Shown here: positions 55,885 through 64,000 of the stretch, in pieces | Position numbering within the stretch: position 1 is the first letter of the stretch | Layout of the letters: each line of letters opens with the position of its first letter | Assembly: GCF_900636765.1 (NCBI RefSeq) | Contig: NZ_LR134313.1 | Location: 2,505,390 to 2,569,389, forward strand | DNA: 64,000 nt | Direction: 5' to 3' | DNA from: Neisseria canis | GTDB taxonomy: Bacteria; Pseudomonadota; Gammaproteobacteria; Burkholderiales; Neisseriaceae | Program-made: the position numbers and the translations under genes | Notes under the pieces: generated by a model | The model's database searches: none | The model's input: only the letters and a program-made list of their open reading frames with translations | Told to the model about the DNA's origin: nothing

Positions 55885-56712
55885 TCAAAACCGCTCTTTG
55901 AGCTTGGAATATCCCAACGCGCACACAAACAACACCGCTTGTAGCAAAATAATGGTCGGGCCGGTGGCGGCATCGAGATGGTAGCTCAGTATCGTGCCGG
56001 CCAAACCGGTAATCACGGAGCACACTACCACGATAACCATCATGCGGTCGAAACGGTGGGTCAGCAGCGAAGCGGTAATGCCGGGAGAAATCAACATGGC
56101 TATCACCAGCACCACGCCCGCCACCTGTATCGCGCTGATGATGGTCAGCGCCAGCAGAATCAGCAGGCCGTAATGAAGCATTCGTGGAGACAAGCCTGCT
56201 ACCCCTGCCTGAACGGGATCAAAGCAATAAAGCATCAGGTCTTTTTTCTTCAGCATCACAACGGTAAAAACCACGCCGCAAATCAGCAGCGTACGCAGCA
56301 GCTCTTCATAACTCACGCCGAGAATGTTGCCGAACAAAATATGCGTGAGGTGTTGGTCGGTTTCCACTTTGGTAAACAACACCAAGCCGAAAGCAAACAT
56401 GCCCGAAAACACGATGCCCATCACCGTATCTTCTTTCAGACGGCTGTTGTTTTTCAGATAGCCCACACCCACGGCGCAGGCCAGCCCGGAAACGAATGCG
56501 CCCGCCACCAAAGGGATGCCGGTTACAAAAGCAACGATGATGCCGGGCAATACGGCATGGGAAATGGCATCGCCCATCAGCGACCAGCCTTTCAGCACCA
56601 GATAGCACGATAAGATGCCGCACACCACCGACACAATCAGCGCGGTCAGCAGCGCGTATTGCATAAACGGAAAACTCAGCGGTTCGACAAACCAGTTGAT
56701 GATGTCAGTCAT
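55885..56712 (-). CDS. sitD: Mn/Fe ABC transporter permease SitD
   Basis: This 275-residue ABC-3 family permease has about eight membrane helices. It includes LKGWSLMGDAISHAVLPG near residue 42 and the LAGTILSYHLDAATGPTIIL region near the end, which are conserved in Zn/Mn/Fe permeases. It overlaps sitC by eight bases and is last in the sitABCD unit. Homologues (SitD, YfeD, MntB) form a heterodimer with SitC. Confidence 0.88.
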   Translation of the reverse strand: MTDIINWFVEPLSFPFMQYALLTALIVSVVCGILSCYLVLKGWSLMGDAISHAVLPGIIVAFVTGIPLVAGAFVSGLACAVGVGYLKNNSRLKEDTVMGIVFSGMFAFGLVLFTKVETDQHLTHILFGNILGVSYEELLRTLLICGVVFTVVMLKKKDLMLYCFDPVQAGVAGLSPRMLHYGLLILLALTIISAIQVAGVVLVIAMLISPGITASLLTHRFDRMMVIVVVCSVITGLAGTILSYHLDAATGPTIILLQAVLFVCALGYSKLKERF

Positions 56713-57574
56713 GGCCGGTTTCTCCTTGCAACGCCGCAGTTTGTTTCTGTTTCAACAAGCCGTATTTGGGCGCGAAGATAAAGGCCAGCAGAAACAACAC
56801 CGTTTGCAGACAAACGATGATGCCGCCGGTGGCTCCGTCGAAAAAATAGCTGGCATACGCGCCGATTCCGCCGGTAAAAAAGCCCAACGCCACGGCAATG
56901 CCCACCAGCTTGCTGAATTTGTCGGTGAGCAGATAGGCGGTGGCTCCCGGCGTAATCACCATGGCGATTACCAACACCGCCCCCACGGTTTGCAGGGCGG
57001 CTACCACGCAGGCACTAAGCAGGGTGAAAAAGAGGATTTTATAACGCAGCGGCGACAAGCCCACGGCAACGGCCTGTGTTTGGTCGAAAAACACCAGCAG
57101 CAGGTTTTTCCAAAACAGCAATAAAAAGGCCAAGCACACCGCCATGATGATGCCGACTTGAACCACGTCTTCGTCGGCAATGCCCAAGATATTGCCCAAC
57201 ACGATTTCCTGCACGTTGACGGCGGTGGGGTTGATGGAAACGATAAACAGGCCGAGGGCGAAAAAGGTGGTGAAAATAAAGCCGATGATGGCATCTTCTT
57301 TCAATTTGCTTACCGCTTTAATCCACAAAATCGCCAATGCCGCCAAGATGCCCGAAATAAAAGCACCCACCGAATAAGGCAGCGAAAGCGAATAAGTGAT
57401 GGCCACGCCCGGCACCACCGAATGCGACAAGGCATCGCCGATCAACGACCAGCCTTTGAGCATCAGATAAGCCGACAAAAACGCACATATCCCGCCCACG
57501 GCGGCACTGATCACAACGGCTTTCACCATATATTCGTAAGCGAGCGGCTCCAGTAACACATCCAGCATAATCAA
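56705..57574 (-). CDS. sitC: Mn/Fe ABC transporter permease SitC
   Basis: This 289-residue ABC-3 permease is paralogous to the next gene, with [18 protein letters not shown] near residue 43 and [17 protein letters not shown] near 245. Two different permeases in one operon is the Sit/Yfe pattern for manganese and iron, unlike the single permease of ZnuABC. The start overlaps the sitB stop by four bases. Confidence 0.88.
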   Translation of the reverse strand: MIMLDVLLEPLAYEYMVKAVVISAAVGGICAFLSAYLMLKGWSLIGDALSHSVVPGVAITYSLSLPYSVGAFISGILAALAILWIKAVSKLKEDAIIGFIFTTFFALGLFIVSINPTAVNVQEIVLGNILGIADEDVVQVGIIMAVCLAFLLLFWKNLLLVFFDQTQAVAVGLSPLRYKILFFTLLSACVVAALQTVGAVLVIAMVITPGATAYLLTDKFSKLVGIAVALGFFTGGIGAYASYFFDGATGGIIVCLQTVLFLLAFIFAPKYGLLKQKQTAALQGETGHD

Positions 57575-58500
57575 CGCTCCCCGCCGTTTTCCGTTTGCTC
57601 CTGCACGGTTTCTTCCTCACAGTTGCAGCCGCATTTTGCGATGGATGCGGGCGGGTCGATTTTGGTTTCGCCGTAAAACACCGCGGGCCGTTCGTCGTCG
57701 GTTAATACCGTTACGGCGCGTTTGTCTTCATCTTCATGCAAATCGCTGCCGGCAAGTTGGAAATGGCGCAACACGCCGCCGAAAGCATCTTCGAGATTGC
57801 GTTGGTTGAACGTCGATTCGGTCGCGCCCGCCGCCAGCACGGTGCGGTTGATCATCACCACGCGGTCGCAAAAGTCGGGCACAACGCCCAGATTGTGTGT
57901 GGAGACCAAAATCAGACGGCCTTCGGCACGCAACTGCCCCAGAAGATCCATAATCATGTTTTCGGTTTTCACGTCCACGCCTGTAAACGGCTCGTCGAGC
58001 AGAATCACTCTGCTTTCCTGAGCCAATGCACGGGCGAGAAACACGCGCTTTTTCTGGCCGCCGGAAAGCTCGCCGATTTGCCGTTCGGCAAGATGGGCGA
58101 TATCTACGCGTTCCATGGCCGTCTGAACTTTCTGTTTGTCGGTTTTACTCGGAATACGCAGAAAATTCATGTAGCCGTAACGGCCCTGCATCACCACATC
58201 GTAAACCGAAACGGGAAACTGCCAGTCCACTTCTTCGCTTTGCGGCACATAAGAAACCAAATTGCTTTTCAAAGCCTGCGCGATGGGCAGCCCGCACAGG
58301 CGGATATCGCCCTTGCGCGGCTTGAGCAAACCCATCAGGCTTTTAAACAATGTGGACTTGCCGCTGCCGTTCACACCGACCAGCGCACAGGTCATGCCGC
58401 CTTCCAAATCCAGCGAAAAATCATAAATGGCCGTGTGGCCGTTGTTGTAGCGCACGGTAACATCTTCGACACGAATCGAAGCAGCAGCGGGGGACATCAT
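57571..58500 (-). CDS. sitB: Mn/Fe ABC transporter ATPase SitB with Cys-rich tail
   Basis: The 309-residue ATPase has Walker [10 protein letters not shown] near residue 42, signature [15 protein letters not shown] near 146, Walker [13 protein letters not shown] and the switch His in STHNLG. The core ends near residue 245. The remaining 60 residues are an acidic extension ending with KCGCNCEEE, a CxCxC cluster that could bind metal. Its start overlaps the sitA stop as TAATG, so translation is coupled. Confidence 0.9.
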   Translation of the reverse strand: MMSPAAASIRVEDVTVRYNNGHTAIYDFSLDLEGGMTCALVGVNGSGKSTLFKSLMGLLKPRKGDIRLCGLPIAQALKSNLVSYVPQSEEVDWQFPVSVYDVVMQGRYGYMNFLRIPSKTDKQKVQTAMERVDIAHLAERQIGELSGGQKKRVFLARALAQESRVILLDEPFTGVDVKTENMIMDLLGQLRAEGRLILVSTHNLGVVPDFCDRVVMINRTVLAAGATESTFNQRNLEDAFGGVLRHFQLAGSDLHEDEDKRAVTVLTDDERPAVFYGETKIDPPASIAKCGCNCEEETVQEQTENGGER

Positions 58501-59381
58501 TATTTTCCAAATCCTTTTACAATCGTCGATACCGTTGTATTCAACAGGTCGGTATAAGTGGGCACGGGGCCGTTTTTGGCGGAAAGCGAATCCACATACA
58601 GTACGCCGCCGTATTTGGCACCGGTTTCTTTCGCCACCTGTTTCATCGGCTTGGGCGAAATGGTGCTTTCGCTGAACACCACCGGAATTTTGTTTTTGCG
58701 CACCACATCAATCACTTTGCGCACCTGTTGCGGCGTGCCTTGCTGTTCGGCATTAATCGGCCACAGGTAAACTTCTTTAAAACCGTAGTCTTTCGCCAGA
58801 TAGCTGAACGCGCCTTCGCTGCTCACCAAGAAACGCTGGTTTTGCGGCACCTGCATCAGCTTGGTGCGTAAAGGTTTGTCGAGCTGCTTGATTTTGTTGC
58901 TGTATGCCGCCGCATTTTTGGTATAAACCGCCGCGTTTTTCGGGTCGTATTTCACCAGCGCATTTTTAATGTTTTCGATATACACCAAAGCATTGCTGGT
59001 CGACATCCACGCATGGGGGTTGGGCGTGTCTTTGTAAGGCCCTTCGTGAATCGACATCGGCGTGATGCCTTTGGTAACCACCACCGCCGGTTTGTTTTTC
59101 ACATTTTGGAAGAAGCGTTCAAACCAGCGTTCGAGATTCATGCCGTTCCACAGCACCAAATCGGCCGACTGCGCTTTGGCAATATCTTGCGGGGTGGGTT
59201 GGTAATCGTGAATTTCCGCTCCCGGCTTGGTAATCGATTCCACTGTTGCCGCATCGCCGGCCACGTTTTGGGCGATGTCCTGAATCACGGTAAAAGTGGT
59301 TACAACTTTAAATTTGGCATGAACGGGCGTGGCCGCAATTGCACTAAACAGCACGCACGCAGCCATTAAAAAGCGGCGCAT
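58500..59381 (-). CDS. sitA: Periplasmic Mn/Fe-binding protein SitA
   Basis: This 293-residue cluster A-I binding protein has a Sec signal ([22 protein letters not shown]). The four metal ligands expected of SitA/YfeA/TroA are in place: His in [11 protein letters not shown] near 60, His in TPNPHAWMS near 124, Glu in FSESTISPK and Asp in YVDSLS. It delivers Mn(II) or Fe(II) to SitBCD. It lacks the His-rich loop of zinc-specific ZnuA, supporting Mn/Fe. A Fur-box-like sequence lies about 100 bases upstream. Confidence 0.9.
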   Translation of the reverse strand: MRRFLMAACVLFSAIAATPVHAKFKVVTTFTVIQDIAQNVAGDAATVESITKPGAEIHDYQPTPQDIAKAQSADLVLWNGMNLERWFERFFQNVKNKPAVVVTKGITPMSIHEGPYKDTPNPHAWMSTSNALVYIENIKNALVKYDPKNAAVYTKNAAAYSNKIKQLDKPLRTKLMQVPQNQRFLVSSEGAFSYLAKDYGFKEVYLWPINAEQQGTPQQVRKVIDVVRKNKIPVVFSESTISPKPMKQVAKETGAKYGGVLYVDSLSAKNGPVPTYTDLLNTTVSTIVKGFGK

Positions 59382-59477
59382 ATGTATTCTCCTAAAATCG
59401 TATCAATCGGTATTTTGATGCCAAGCAGCAGTTTGGGCTTATCGGTCGATTCAAGTGCTTTGCGTTGCTATATTAAC

Positions 59478-59496
59478 AATAATGATAATTATTTTC
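59478..59496. promoter_or_regulatory. Fur box upstream of sitA
   Basis: AATAATGATAATTATTTTC matches the 19-bp Fur consensus GATAATGATAATCATTATC at about 15 positions, and it lies in the sitA promoter region. Confidence 0.7.
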
Positions 59497-59543
59497 AATT
59501 TTAATCTTTATTTGAATGTAAACTACTTTACCCCTTGCTGCGC

Positions 59544-59579
59544 AATGCCTGTCTGAAAACAGGTTTTCAGACAGGCATT
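59544..59579. repeat. DUS-pair hairpin between divergent sitA and ridA
   Basis: A canonical pair with a six-base loop lies 5' of both genes, so an uptake role is more likely than termination. Confidence 0.6.
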
Positions 59580-59712
59580 CACGCTCCATACCGCTTGAAT
59601 ATCCACAATGTCATCGCACTTAAATCATCATCCGCCAACCCAAACGGTTTGCGAAACAGACATGCTCTGTTAACATCTCCGGTTTCAACAACCTGCCCGC
59701 AAAGGAGATGTT

Positions 59713-60102
59713 ATGACGAAAAATGTTATCCACACAGATCTTGCCCCTGCCGCTATCGGCGCATACAGCCAAGCTGTCCGCGCCGGCAACACTGTTTACA
59801 TGAGCGGCCAAATTCCGCTGGATCCGGCAACCATGACAATTGTAGGCGACGGGGATTTTGCAGCCGAAACCCATCAAGTGTTCAAAAACCTGAAAGCCGT
59901 GGCGGAAGCGGCCGGCGGCTCGCTTGACGATATTGTCAAACTAAACGCCTATCTGACCGACCTCGGCAATTTCGCTACGTTTAACGAAATCATGTCCCAA
60001 TATTTCAGCCAGCCCTTCCCCGCACGCGCAGCAATCGGTGTGGCCGCGCTGCCCAAAGACGTGCAGGTGGAAGCAGAAGCGGTTTTGGTGCTGAACGATT
60101 AA
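59713..60102 (+). CDS. ridA: RidA family enamine/imine deaminase
   Basis: This 129-residue YjgF/RidA protein has [25 protein letters not shown] at its start (split motif with Tyr and Gly at the active site). Arg in [14 protein letters not shown] near 105 and the terminal VEAEAVLVL also match. It hydrolyses reactive 2-aminoacrylate-type enamines made by PLP enzymes. An AAAGGAG site lies 7 bases before ATG. It is monocistronic. Confidence 0.94.
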   Translation: MTKNVIHTDLAPAAIGAYSQAVRAGNTVYMSGQIPLDPATMTIVGDGDFAAETHQVFKNLKAVAEAAGGSLDDIVKLNAYLTDLGNFATFNEIMSQYFSQPFPARAAIGVAALPKDVQVEAEAVLVLND

Positions 60103-60120
60103 GCGCCCATCCCAACAACA

Positions 60121-60183
60121 ATGCCTGTCTGAAAAGAAAAAAGCGGCTTGATTTCAGTCGCTTTTTTCTTTTCAGACAGGCAT
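60121..60183. terminator. Extended 25-bp DUS hairpin after ridA
   Basis: The DUS arms continue into AAGAAAAAAGCG and its complement, giving a 25-bp perfect stem with a 13-base loop, the longest in the window. It separates convergent ridA and the MOSC gene. Confidence 0.85.
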
Positions 60184-60198
60184 CGGTATATGCGCGGC

Positions 60199-60975
60199 CT
60201 ACAACCAAGACAACACTTCAACCTCATCCCCAACCCTTAACGTACCCTCATTTAAAGCAATCAGGTTCACGCCGAAAATGGCTTTCCTGCCGACAGCCAA
60301 AGTAGAAAGCGGCTCCTGAAAAGGGTCTTTCCGGCCGGTTTGCAAGTCCACCGTAATCATCACGCAACGCACACACGGCTTGAGGTGTTCAAACTCCACT
60401 TCTCCGATGCGGATACGCTGCCAGCCTTCTTCTTCATAAGCTTCCAGCCCGTCCACCACAAAATTGGCGCGAAACCTTTCCATTTCCACCGGAGTTTCAA
60501 GATCGGCATTCAGGCTGCGCAACGATGCGGTGTTGGTCAACAAAAAAGGTGCGCCGTCGGCAAACGACAGCGGGGTTTGCGTATGCGCCAGCACCCGGTT
60601 GCTTTCCGCGCCCAACCAATAAATGCGCGCTTCCATACCCAGCTTTTCACTCAACCAGCCATCAGCGGCGGTGTTGCCGCAGTATGCACGGAAAGAATCG
60701 CGCCACACGGTTGCATCGGCCTGCTCAGTCATCTCGGCTGTGCGTACCGTGAAGCTGCTGCCGTCGGGGGCGGTCAAGGTTATCGAATCATGCGCCGCCT
60801 CTACGCGCCAAAGCAGCATGTGCGGAAATTTCCTTGCCGTAATCATATTGCCTTGCGGTGAGGCAATCAGCCACTCCCTATCATGCTGCAAGCCTTTTAC
60901 GCTTAGTTTGGATTCCGACAATGCGTTTGCACCCATTGATTTAACAGGATAGCGGTTCAGTTGGATGAGTTTCAT
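60199..60975 (-). CDS. MOSC-domain protein (YcbX/mARC-like)
   Basis: This 258-residue protein has an N-terminal beta-barrel domain (MKLIQLNRYPVKSMGANALS) and a MOSC domain with LKPCVRCVMITVDLQTG near residue 195, whose first cysteine would bind molybdenum cofactor. It matches the YcbX/mARC group, which reduces N-hydroxylated compounds, without the C-terminal ferredoxin domain of E. coli YcbX (~370 residues). An external electron donor would be needed. ATG 60975 is chosen because the longer frame runs through a DUS copy. Confidence 0.85.
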   Translation of the reverse strand: MKLIQLNRYPVKSMGANALSESKLSVKGLQHDREWLIASPQGNMITARKFPHMLLWRVEAAHDSITLTAPDGSSFTVRTAEMTEQADATVWRDSFRAYCGNTAADGWLSEKLGMEARIYWLGAESNRVLAHTQTPLSFADGAPFLLTNTASLRSLNADLETPVEMERFRANFVVDGLEAYEEEGWQRIRIGEVEFEHLKPCVRCVMITVDLQTGRKDPFQEPLSTLAVGRKAIFGVNLIALNEGTLRVGDEVEVLSWL

Positions 60976-61079
60976 ATTTTTCAGACAGGCATTGATAAAC
61001 ACGGCCAAATCATAGCATATAGTCAATCAACTTAACTTGATAATATGGTTTGGCAGCCCTGTATCAACATAAAACAAAA

Positions 61080-61111
61080 AATGCCTGTCTGAAAATTTTC
61101 AGACAGGCATT
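61080..61111. terminator. DUS-pair hairpin after yidC
   Basis: A tight canonical pair lies 24 bases past the yidC stop. Confidence 0.77.
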
Positions 61112-61134
61112 CCAACAAACAAACCGAAGTATGA

Positions 61135-62775
61135 TTATTTGTCCAATACTTCACCCTGTGCACGCTGCTGCTCAATGGATTTGTTGATATACCATTGCTG
61201 CGCGATACTCAAGATATTGTTCACTACCCAGTAAAGCACCAAGCCGGATGGGAAGAAGAAGAACATTACCGAGAAAATAATCGGCATCATCTTCATCATT
61301 TTCGCCTGCATCGGGTCGGTCGGCGGCGGGTTCAACGTGGTTTGGAACCACATGGTCGCTGCCATCAGCAACGGCAAGATGAAATAAGGGTCTGTGCGGC
61401 TAAGGTCGGTAATCCAGCCGATCCACGGAGCCTGACGCAATTCAACCGAAGCGAAAACAGCCCAATACAATCCGATAAACACAGGGATTTGCAGCAGCAT
61501 AGGCAAGCAGCCGCCCAGCGGGTTGATTTTCTCATCGCGGTACATCTGCATCATGGCCTGCTGCAAAGCCATGCGGTCATCGCCATACTTCTGTTTCAAA
61601 GCTTCCAGCTTAGGCGCAACGGCACGCATTTTCGCCATTGAACGGTAAGAAGCATTGGTCAGCGGGTATAAAGCGGCTTTAACAATCACGGTAAGCAATA
61701 CAATCGCCCAACCCCAGTTACCCACCAAGCCATGCAGTTTTTCCAGCAGCCAAAACAAGCCGGTGGCGGGGTAATAAACGCGACCGTAATCTTTTACCAA
61801 TTCAAGCTTATCGGCAATATTGCGGATGGTGGCGGTAGTTTGCGGGCCGGCGTACAGGCTCATCGGGAAGCTGTACTTCATGCCGTTCTGCATTTCGGGC
61901 AGATTAACCGCCACTCCTGCAGAATACAGATTGTCGTTACGGCGTTTCACATCAATTTGACAGCCCGCGGTACACACAGTCGCACCGTCTTTAGGCTGCA
62001 AAATCCAAGTAGCCATAAAATAATGCTGAATCATACCTACCCAACCGGTGTTGGTGCGGCGTACATATTCGGCTTTGTCGGTGCCTGAGTTGAAATCATC
62101 ATCCAAATCGCCGAAATCAACTTTTTCAAACTCGCCCTGCGGCGTGTACACGACCGGCCCGGTATAAGTATGGGTAAAGAAACCGGAACCTTCCGGCGCT
62201 TTGTTGTCACGCACCACTTTATACACCGCATGGGCTTTTAAAGGCTTGCCGCTCAAATTGGTTACGTCAAAGCGCACGTCAACCAAGTAACTGTCTTTTT
62301 TAAACGTATAAACTTTATCGATCTGCAAACCGTCGCGTGCAGGAGCGCTCAAACGAACTTCTGCTTTATCGCCGTTTAGTGTGTACTGTTTCTGCGCGGC
62401 AGTGAAAGCCAACCCCTTCAATAGGCTTTGCCCGCTTTCATCTTGCAGATCAGATTGCGCAATGTAAGTGTTTTCTTTATTGTCGCTAAACAATACGAAA
62501 TCTTGTTTTTCATTACCGGCAGCGTTGTACTTCAAAAGAGTAAGACCGCGCAAATCGCCGCTTTTCTCATCAATCACAGCCTTAACCGTGTCTGTGGTTA
62601 CGGTTATCGGTTGTGCGGGAGCAAGCGTGAGCTCGGTCGACGGCGCTTTTTGCTGTTGCTGCTGTTGTTGCTGCACCACAGCCTGAGGCTGTTTGGGCGT
62701 AGGAAAAAGCTGTTCCCACCCGAGCAAAATCAGCAAGGCAATCGCAAAAAACATGGTTAGTCTTTTAGCGTCCAT
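61135..62775 (-). CDS. yidC: Membrane protein insertase YidC
   Basis: The 546-residue protein has an N-terminal membrane helix (MFFAIALLILLGWEQLF region) and a poly-glutamine stretch near residues 37-44. A large periplasmic P1 domain follows (about 55-330). The conserved Oxa1 core comes after it (GNWGWAIVLLTVIVKAALYP, YPLTNASYRSMAKMRAV, PLGGCLPMLLQIPVFIGLYW), ending with a short basic tail. It inserts membrane proteins with or without SecYEG. It lies in the conserved rpmH-rnpA-yidD-yidC order, 143 bases after yidD. Confidence 0.97.
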   Translation of the reverse strand: MDAKRLTMFFAIALLILLGWEQLFPTPKQPQAVVQQQQQQQQKAPSTELTLAPAQPITVTTDTVKAVIDEKSGDLRGLTLLKYNAAGNEKQDFVLFSDNKENTYIAQSDLQDESGQSLLKGLAFTAAQKQYTLNGDKAEVRLSAPARDGLQIDKVYTFKKDSYLVDVRFDVTNLSGKPLKAHAVYKVVRDNKAPEGSGFFTHTYTGPVVYTPQGEFEKVDFGDLDDDFNSGTDKAEYVRRTNTGWVGMIQHYFMATWILQPKDGATVCTAGCQIDVKRRNDNLYSAGVAVNLPEMQNGMKYSFPMSLYAGPQTTATIRNIADKLELVKDYGRVYYPATGLFWLLEKLHGLVGNWGWAIVLLTVIVKAALYPLTNASYRSMAKMRAVAPKLEALKQKYGDDRMALQQAMMQMYRDEKINPLGGCLPMLLQIPVFIGLYWAVFASVELRQAPWIGWITDLSRTDPYFILPLLMAATMWFQTTLNPPPTDPMQAKMMKMMPIIFSVMFFFFPSGLVLYWVVNNILSIAQQWYINKSIEQQRAQGEVLDK

Positions 62776-62918
62776 CGTGTGTTAAGTCCTAAAATTATTA
62801 AGGTTATGATTCATTCAAACTTGAAAGGATAGCAGATAAATAAAGTTTGCGCGTGATTGTTTAACAAAATGCTGCAAAATGTTAACGCAAAAGATTACAA
62901 AACATCCGAAAAGAAAAA

Positions 62919-63131
62919 TCAAGGAACAGGATCGTGCCCATGCCCGCCCCACGGGTGGCAACGTGCTATGCGTTTCAATGCCAGCCATCCGCCTTTTAAT
63001 GCCCCATATTTGCGTATCGCTTCCACAGCGTATTGCGAACATGTCGGTGTGTAGCGGCAGCGTGGCGGGATCAGAGGGCTGATGCAATACCGGTAAAACT
63101 TAATCAAGCCTAAAAACAGTTTGGCCAACAT
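62919..63131 (-). CDS. yidD: Membrane protein insertion efficiency factor YidD
   Basis: The 70-residue protein shows the family pattern: an amphipathic start [28 protein letters not shown], then [28 protein letters not shown] and a terminal GGHGHDPVP. Conserved cysteines (residues 16, 25, 31 and 58) are all present. It lies five bases after rnpA and is probably co-transcribed. Confidence 0.95.
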   Translation of the reverse strand: MLAKLFLGLIKFYRYCISPLIPPRCRYTPTCSQYAVEAIRKYGALKGGWLALKRIARCHPWGGHGHDPVP

Positions 63132-63136
63132 AATGT

Positions 63137-63481
63137 TTACGATTTTTGGGACAACATCAACTGTGCCAACTCTCTGCGCGCTTCGGTAAAGCTGCTGCGG
63201 TCAAACCGCTGTTTAACCCTCACGACAAAATCACGGGGCGGCAATTCGTTTTTATGGCAGCGGAACCATTCTCTGATCACACGCTTCATATAATTGCGCT
63301 CATTGGCACGCTTGGCGGCTTTTTTACCCACAACCAAACCCAAACGCGCATGACCGTACGGATTGATATCCGACTGCAAAACTTGCAAAAACAGCCTGCT
63401 TCGTTGTTTCCTTAAAGCAAAAACGGAAGAAAATTCTTCCGTTTTCAATAGGCGGTATCGCTTTCCAAAGTGCTGCTCCAC
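63137..63481 (-). CDS. rnpA: Ribonuclease P protein component
   Basis: The 114-residue basic protein has [20 protein letters not shown] at the start and the RNR motif region [19 protein letters not shown] near residue 55, which binds the RNase P RNA. It helps the catalytic RNA trim tRNA 5' ends. It lies 12 bases behind rpmH, as in most bacteria. Confidence 0.96.
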   Translation of the reverse strand: MEQHFGKRYRLLKTEEFSSVFALRKQRSRLFLQVLQSDINPYGHARLGLVVGKKAAKRANERNYMKRVIREWFRCHKNELPPRDFVVRVKQRFDRSSFTEARRELAQLMLSQKS

Positions 63482-63493
63482 AGCGGCACCAGA

Positions 63494-63628
63494 TTAAACA
63501 GCCAAGCGTTTGCGGCCTTTGGCACGGCGCGCAGCCAATACGGCGCGGCCGCCGCGGGTTTTAGAACGAACCAAAAAACCGTGGGTGCGTTTACGCTTGG
63601 TAACTGAAGGTTGATAAGTACGTTTCAT
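63494..63628 (-). CDS. rpmH: 50S ribosomal protein L34 (bL34)
   Basis: A 44-codon frame on the reverse strand begins [20 protein letters not shown] and ends GRKRLAV, the invariant bL34 sequence and length. It is first in the rpmH-rnpA-yidD-yidC unit and divergent from dnaA. Confidence 0.97.
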   Translation of the reverse strand: MKRTYQPSVTKRKRTHGFLVRSKTRGGRAVLAARRAKGRKRLAV

Positions 63629-63718
63629 GTCGATTCCTAAAATTAATCTGAAATATTAAACGCGAGATTACACACCAAATCGGAATTTTTGTCAATCTAT
63701 ATCGGCATATACCTTGCA

Positions 63719-63733
63719 ATGCCTGTCTGAAAA
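63719..63733 (+). repeat. Single DUS upstream of dnaA
   Basis: One canonical copy (ATGCCTGTCTGAAAA) has no partner nearby, in the rpmH-dnaA interval. Confidence 0.8.
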
Positions 63734-63777
63734 CCCAGTACATGCCCTCACCTCAGCCAAGCATGCGCCGATAGCAG

Positions 63778-63800
63778 TTATCCACAAAATTCGGTATAAT
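63778..63800 (+). promoter_or_regulatory. DnaA box and possible dnaA promoter
   Basis: TTATCCACA (63778-63786) is a perfect consensus DnaA box, and TATAAT at 63795-63800 is a perfect -10 hexamer about 50 bases before the dnaA start. The close overlap suggests DnaA autoregulation. Only one perfect box is seen, so this interval alone is not clearly the origin. Confidence 0.7.
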
Positions 63801-63850
63801 CCTGCAAATCTTTACAAACCGCCCTGCATATCGATTTCTTGGATTAGCCG

Positions 63851-64000
63851 ATGACTCTTGCCGAATTCTGGCCCATGTGCCTTGACCGCCTGCACACTAC
63901 CCTAACGCCGCAACAATTCGACACTTGGATTGCGCCGTTAACTGTGGGCGAAGAAAACGGCCAATGGGTCGTATACGGCAAAAACCAGTTTTCGGTAAAC
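63851..64000 (+). CDS. dnaA: Chromosomal replication initiator DnaA (5' part)
   Basis: The first 50 codons are present before the window edge: MTLAEFWPMCLDRLHTTLTP, QQFDTWIAPL and onward. This is DnaA domain I, with the conserved Phe/Trp residues (W in EFWPMCL and W of TWI) that contact DnaB and form dimers. The gene continues outside the window. It is divergent from rpmH, the common arrangement near bacterial origins. Confidence 0.95.
   Translation, partial: MTLAEFWPMCLDRLHTTLTPQQFDTWIAPLTVGEENGQWVVYGKNQFSVN

Larger units (their letters stand above)
59382..59712. other. Intergenic region, 331 bases
   Basis: This is the upstream region shared by divergent sitA and ridA. It contains the Fur-like box at 59478-59496, a DUS hairpin at 59544-59579, and the ridA leader. 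No gene is supported. Confidence 0.6.

Noticed and set aside
57736..58557. 273-codon open frame opposite sitB
   Set aside because: It is the antisense shadow of an ABC ATPase with intact Walker motifs and coupled neighbours.
62815..63087. 90-codon frame overlapping yidD
   Set aside because: YidD in the other frame has the full conserved family sequence and the expected position between rnpA and yidC.

Overview
The window looks like a chromosomal segment of a Neisseria species. About 26 intergenic hairpins are built from paired copies of the 12-mer TGCCTGTCTGAA, with further single copies inside genes. This is the DNA uptake sequence dialect that I recall being described for Neisseria wadsworthii (TG-wadDUS). 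It differs from the ATGCCGTCTGAA of gonococcus and meningococcus. Gene content agrees with Neisseria: dnaB-pilHIJKX, comL/bamD, hmbR/hemO, a fused birA-coaX, hpnC and the rpmH-rnpA-yidD-yidC cluster next to dnaA. The right edge lies at the dnaA/oriC neighbourhood.

Layout. 1-5.4 kb: partial nitrate transporter narK, a small secreted Ala/Pro-rich protein, then an efeU-efeO-efeB iron uptake locus. Between efeO and efeB sits an AT-rich two-gene insert resembling a double-glycine-leader bacteriocin and a membrane immunity protein. 5.4-14.7 kb: radA and a 2420-residue secreted RTX protein. The RTX protein has a retention-like N-terminus, 43 copies of a PEVKQ pentapeptide, about 14 Ig-like domains, a serralysin-type zinc protease with Met-turn, and RTX repeats. 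14.7-25.5 kb: an ABC-2 exporter, prmB, an ArsC-like protein, a lipoprotein, five minor pilin genes downstream of dnaB, and pgeF. 25.6-34 kb: an acetyltransferase, rluD and bamD (divergent, with overlapping start codons), ubiB, a nitroreductase, and hldC-birA/coaX-SPOR. 34.0-34.4 kb: a tRNA-Pro/Arg/His cluster. 34.5-46.7 kb: folD, membrane proteins, argS, hpnC, mutY, an rtcB2-prfH ribosome repair pair preceded by a short leader ORF, a GbsR-type regulator with its membrane-protein partner, and upp. 46.8-60 kb: a gene under a Zur box, several unknown lipoproteins or secreted proteins, an AscD-like reductase, recA, hemO, hmbR and sitABCD. 60-64 kb: a MOSC protein, yidC, yidD, rnpA, rpmH and the start of dnaA.

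Functional themes. Metal acquisition is unusually concentrated: EfeUOB (ferrous iron), HmbR/HemO (haemoglobin haem), SitABCD (Mn/Fe) and a Zur-box gene, with Fur-box-like sequences at hmbR and sitA. Surface and competitive functions are represented by the RTX protease-adhesin, the minor pilins and the bacteriocin-like pair.

Repeats. Two full copies and one decayed copy of a ~140 bp Correia-like element (TATAG...CTATA ends around a dRS3-like inverted repeat) are present. A separate ~180 bp MITE-like element is inserted beside a DUS hairpin. All calls come from reading the sequence. No database search was run.
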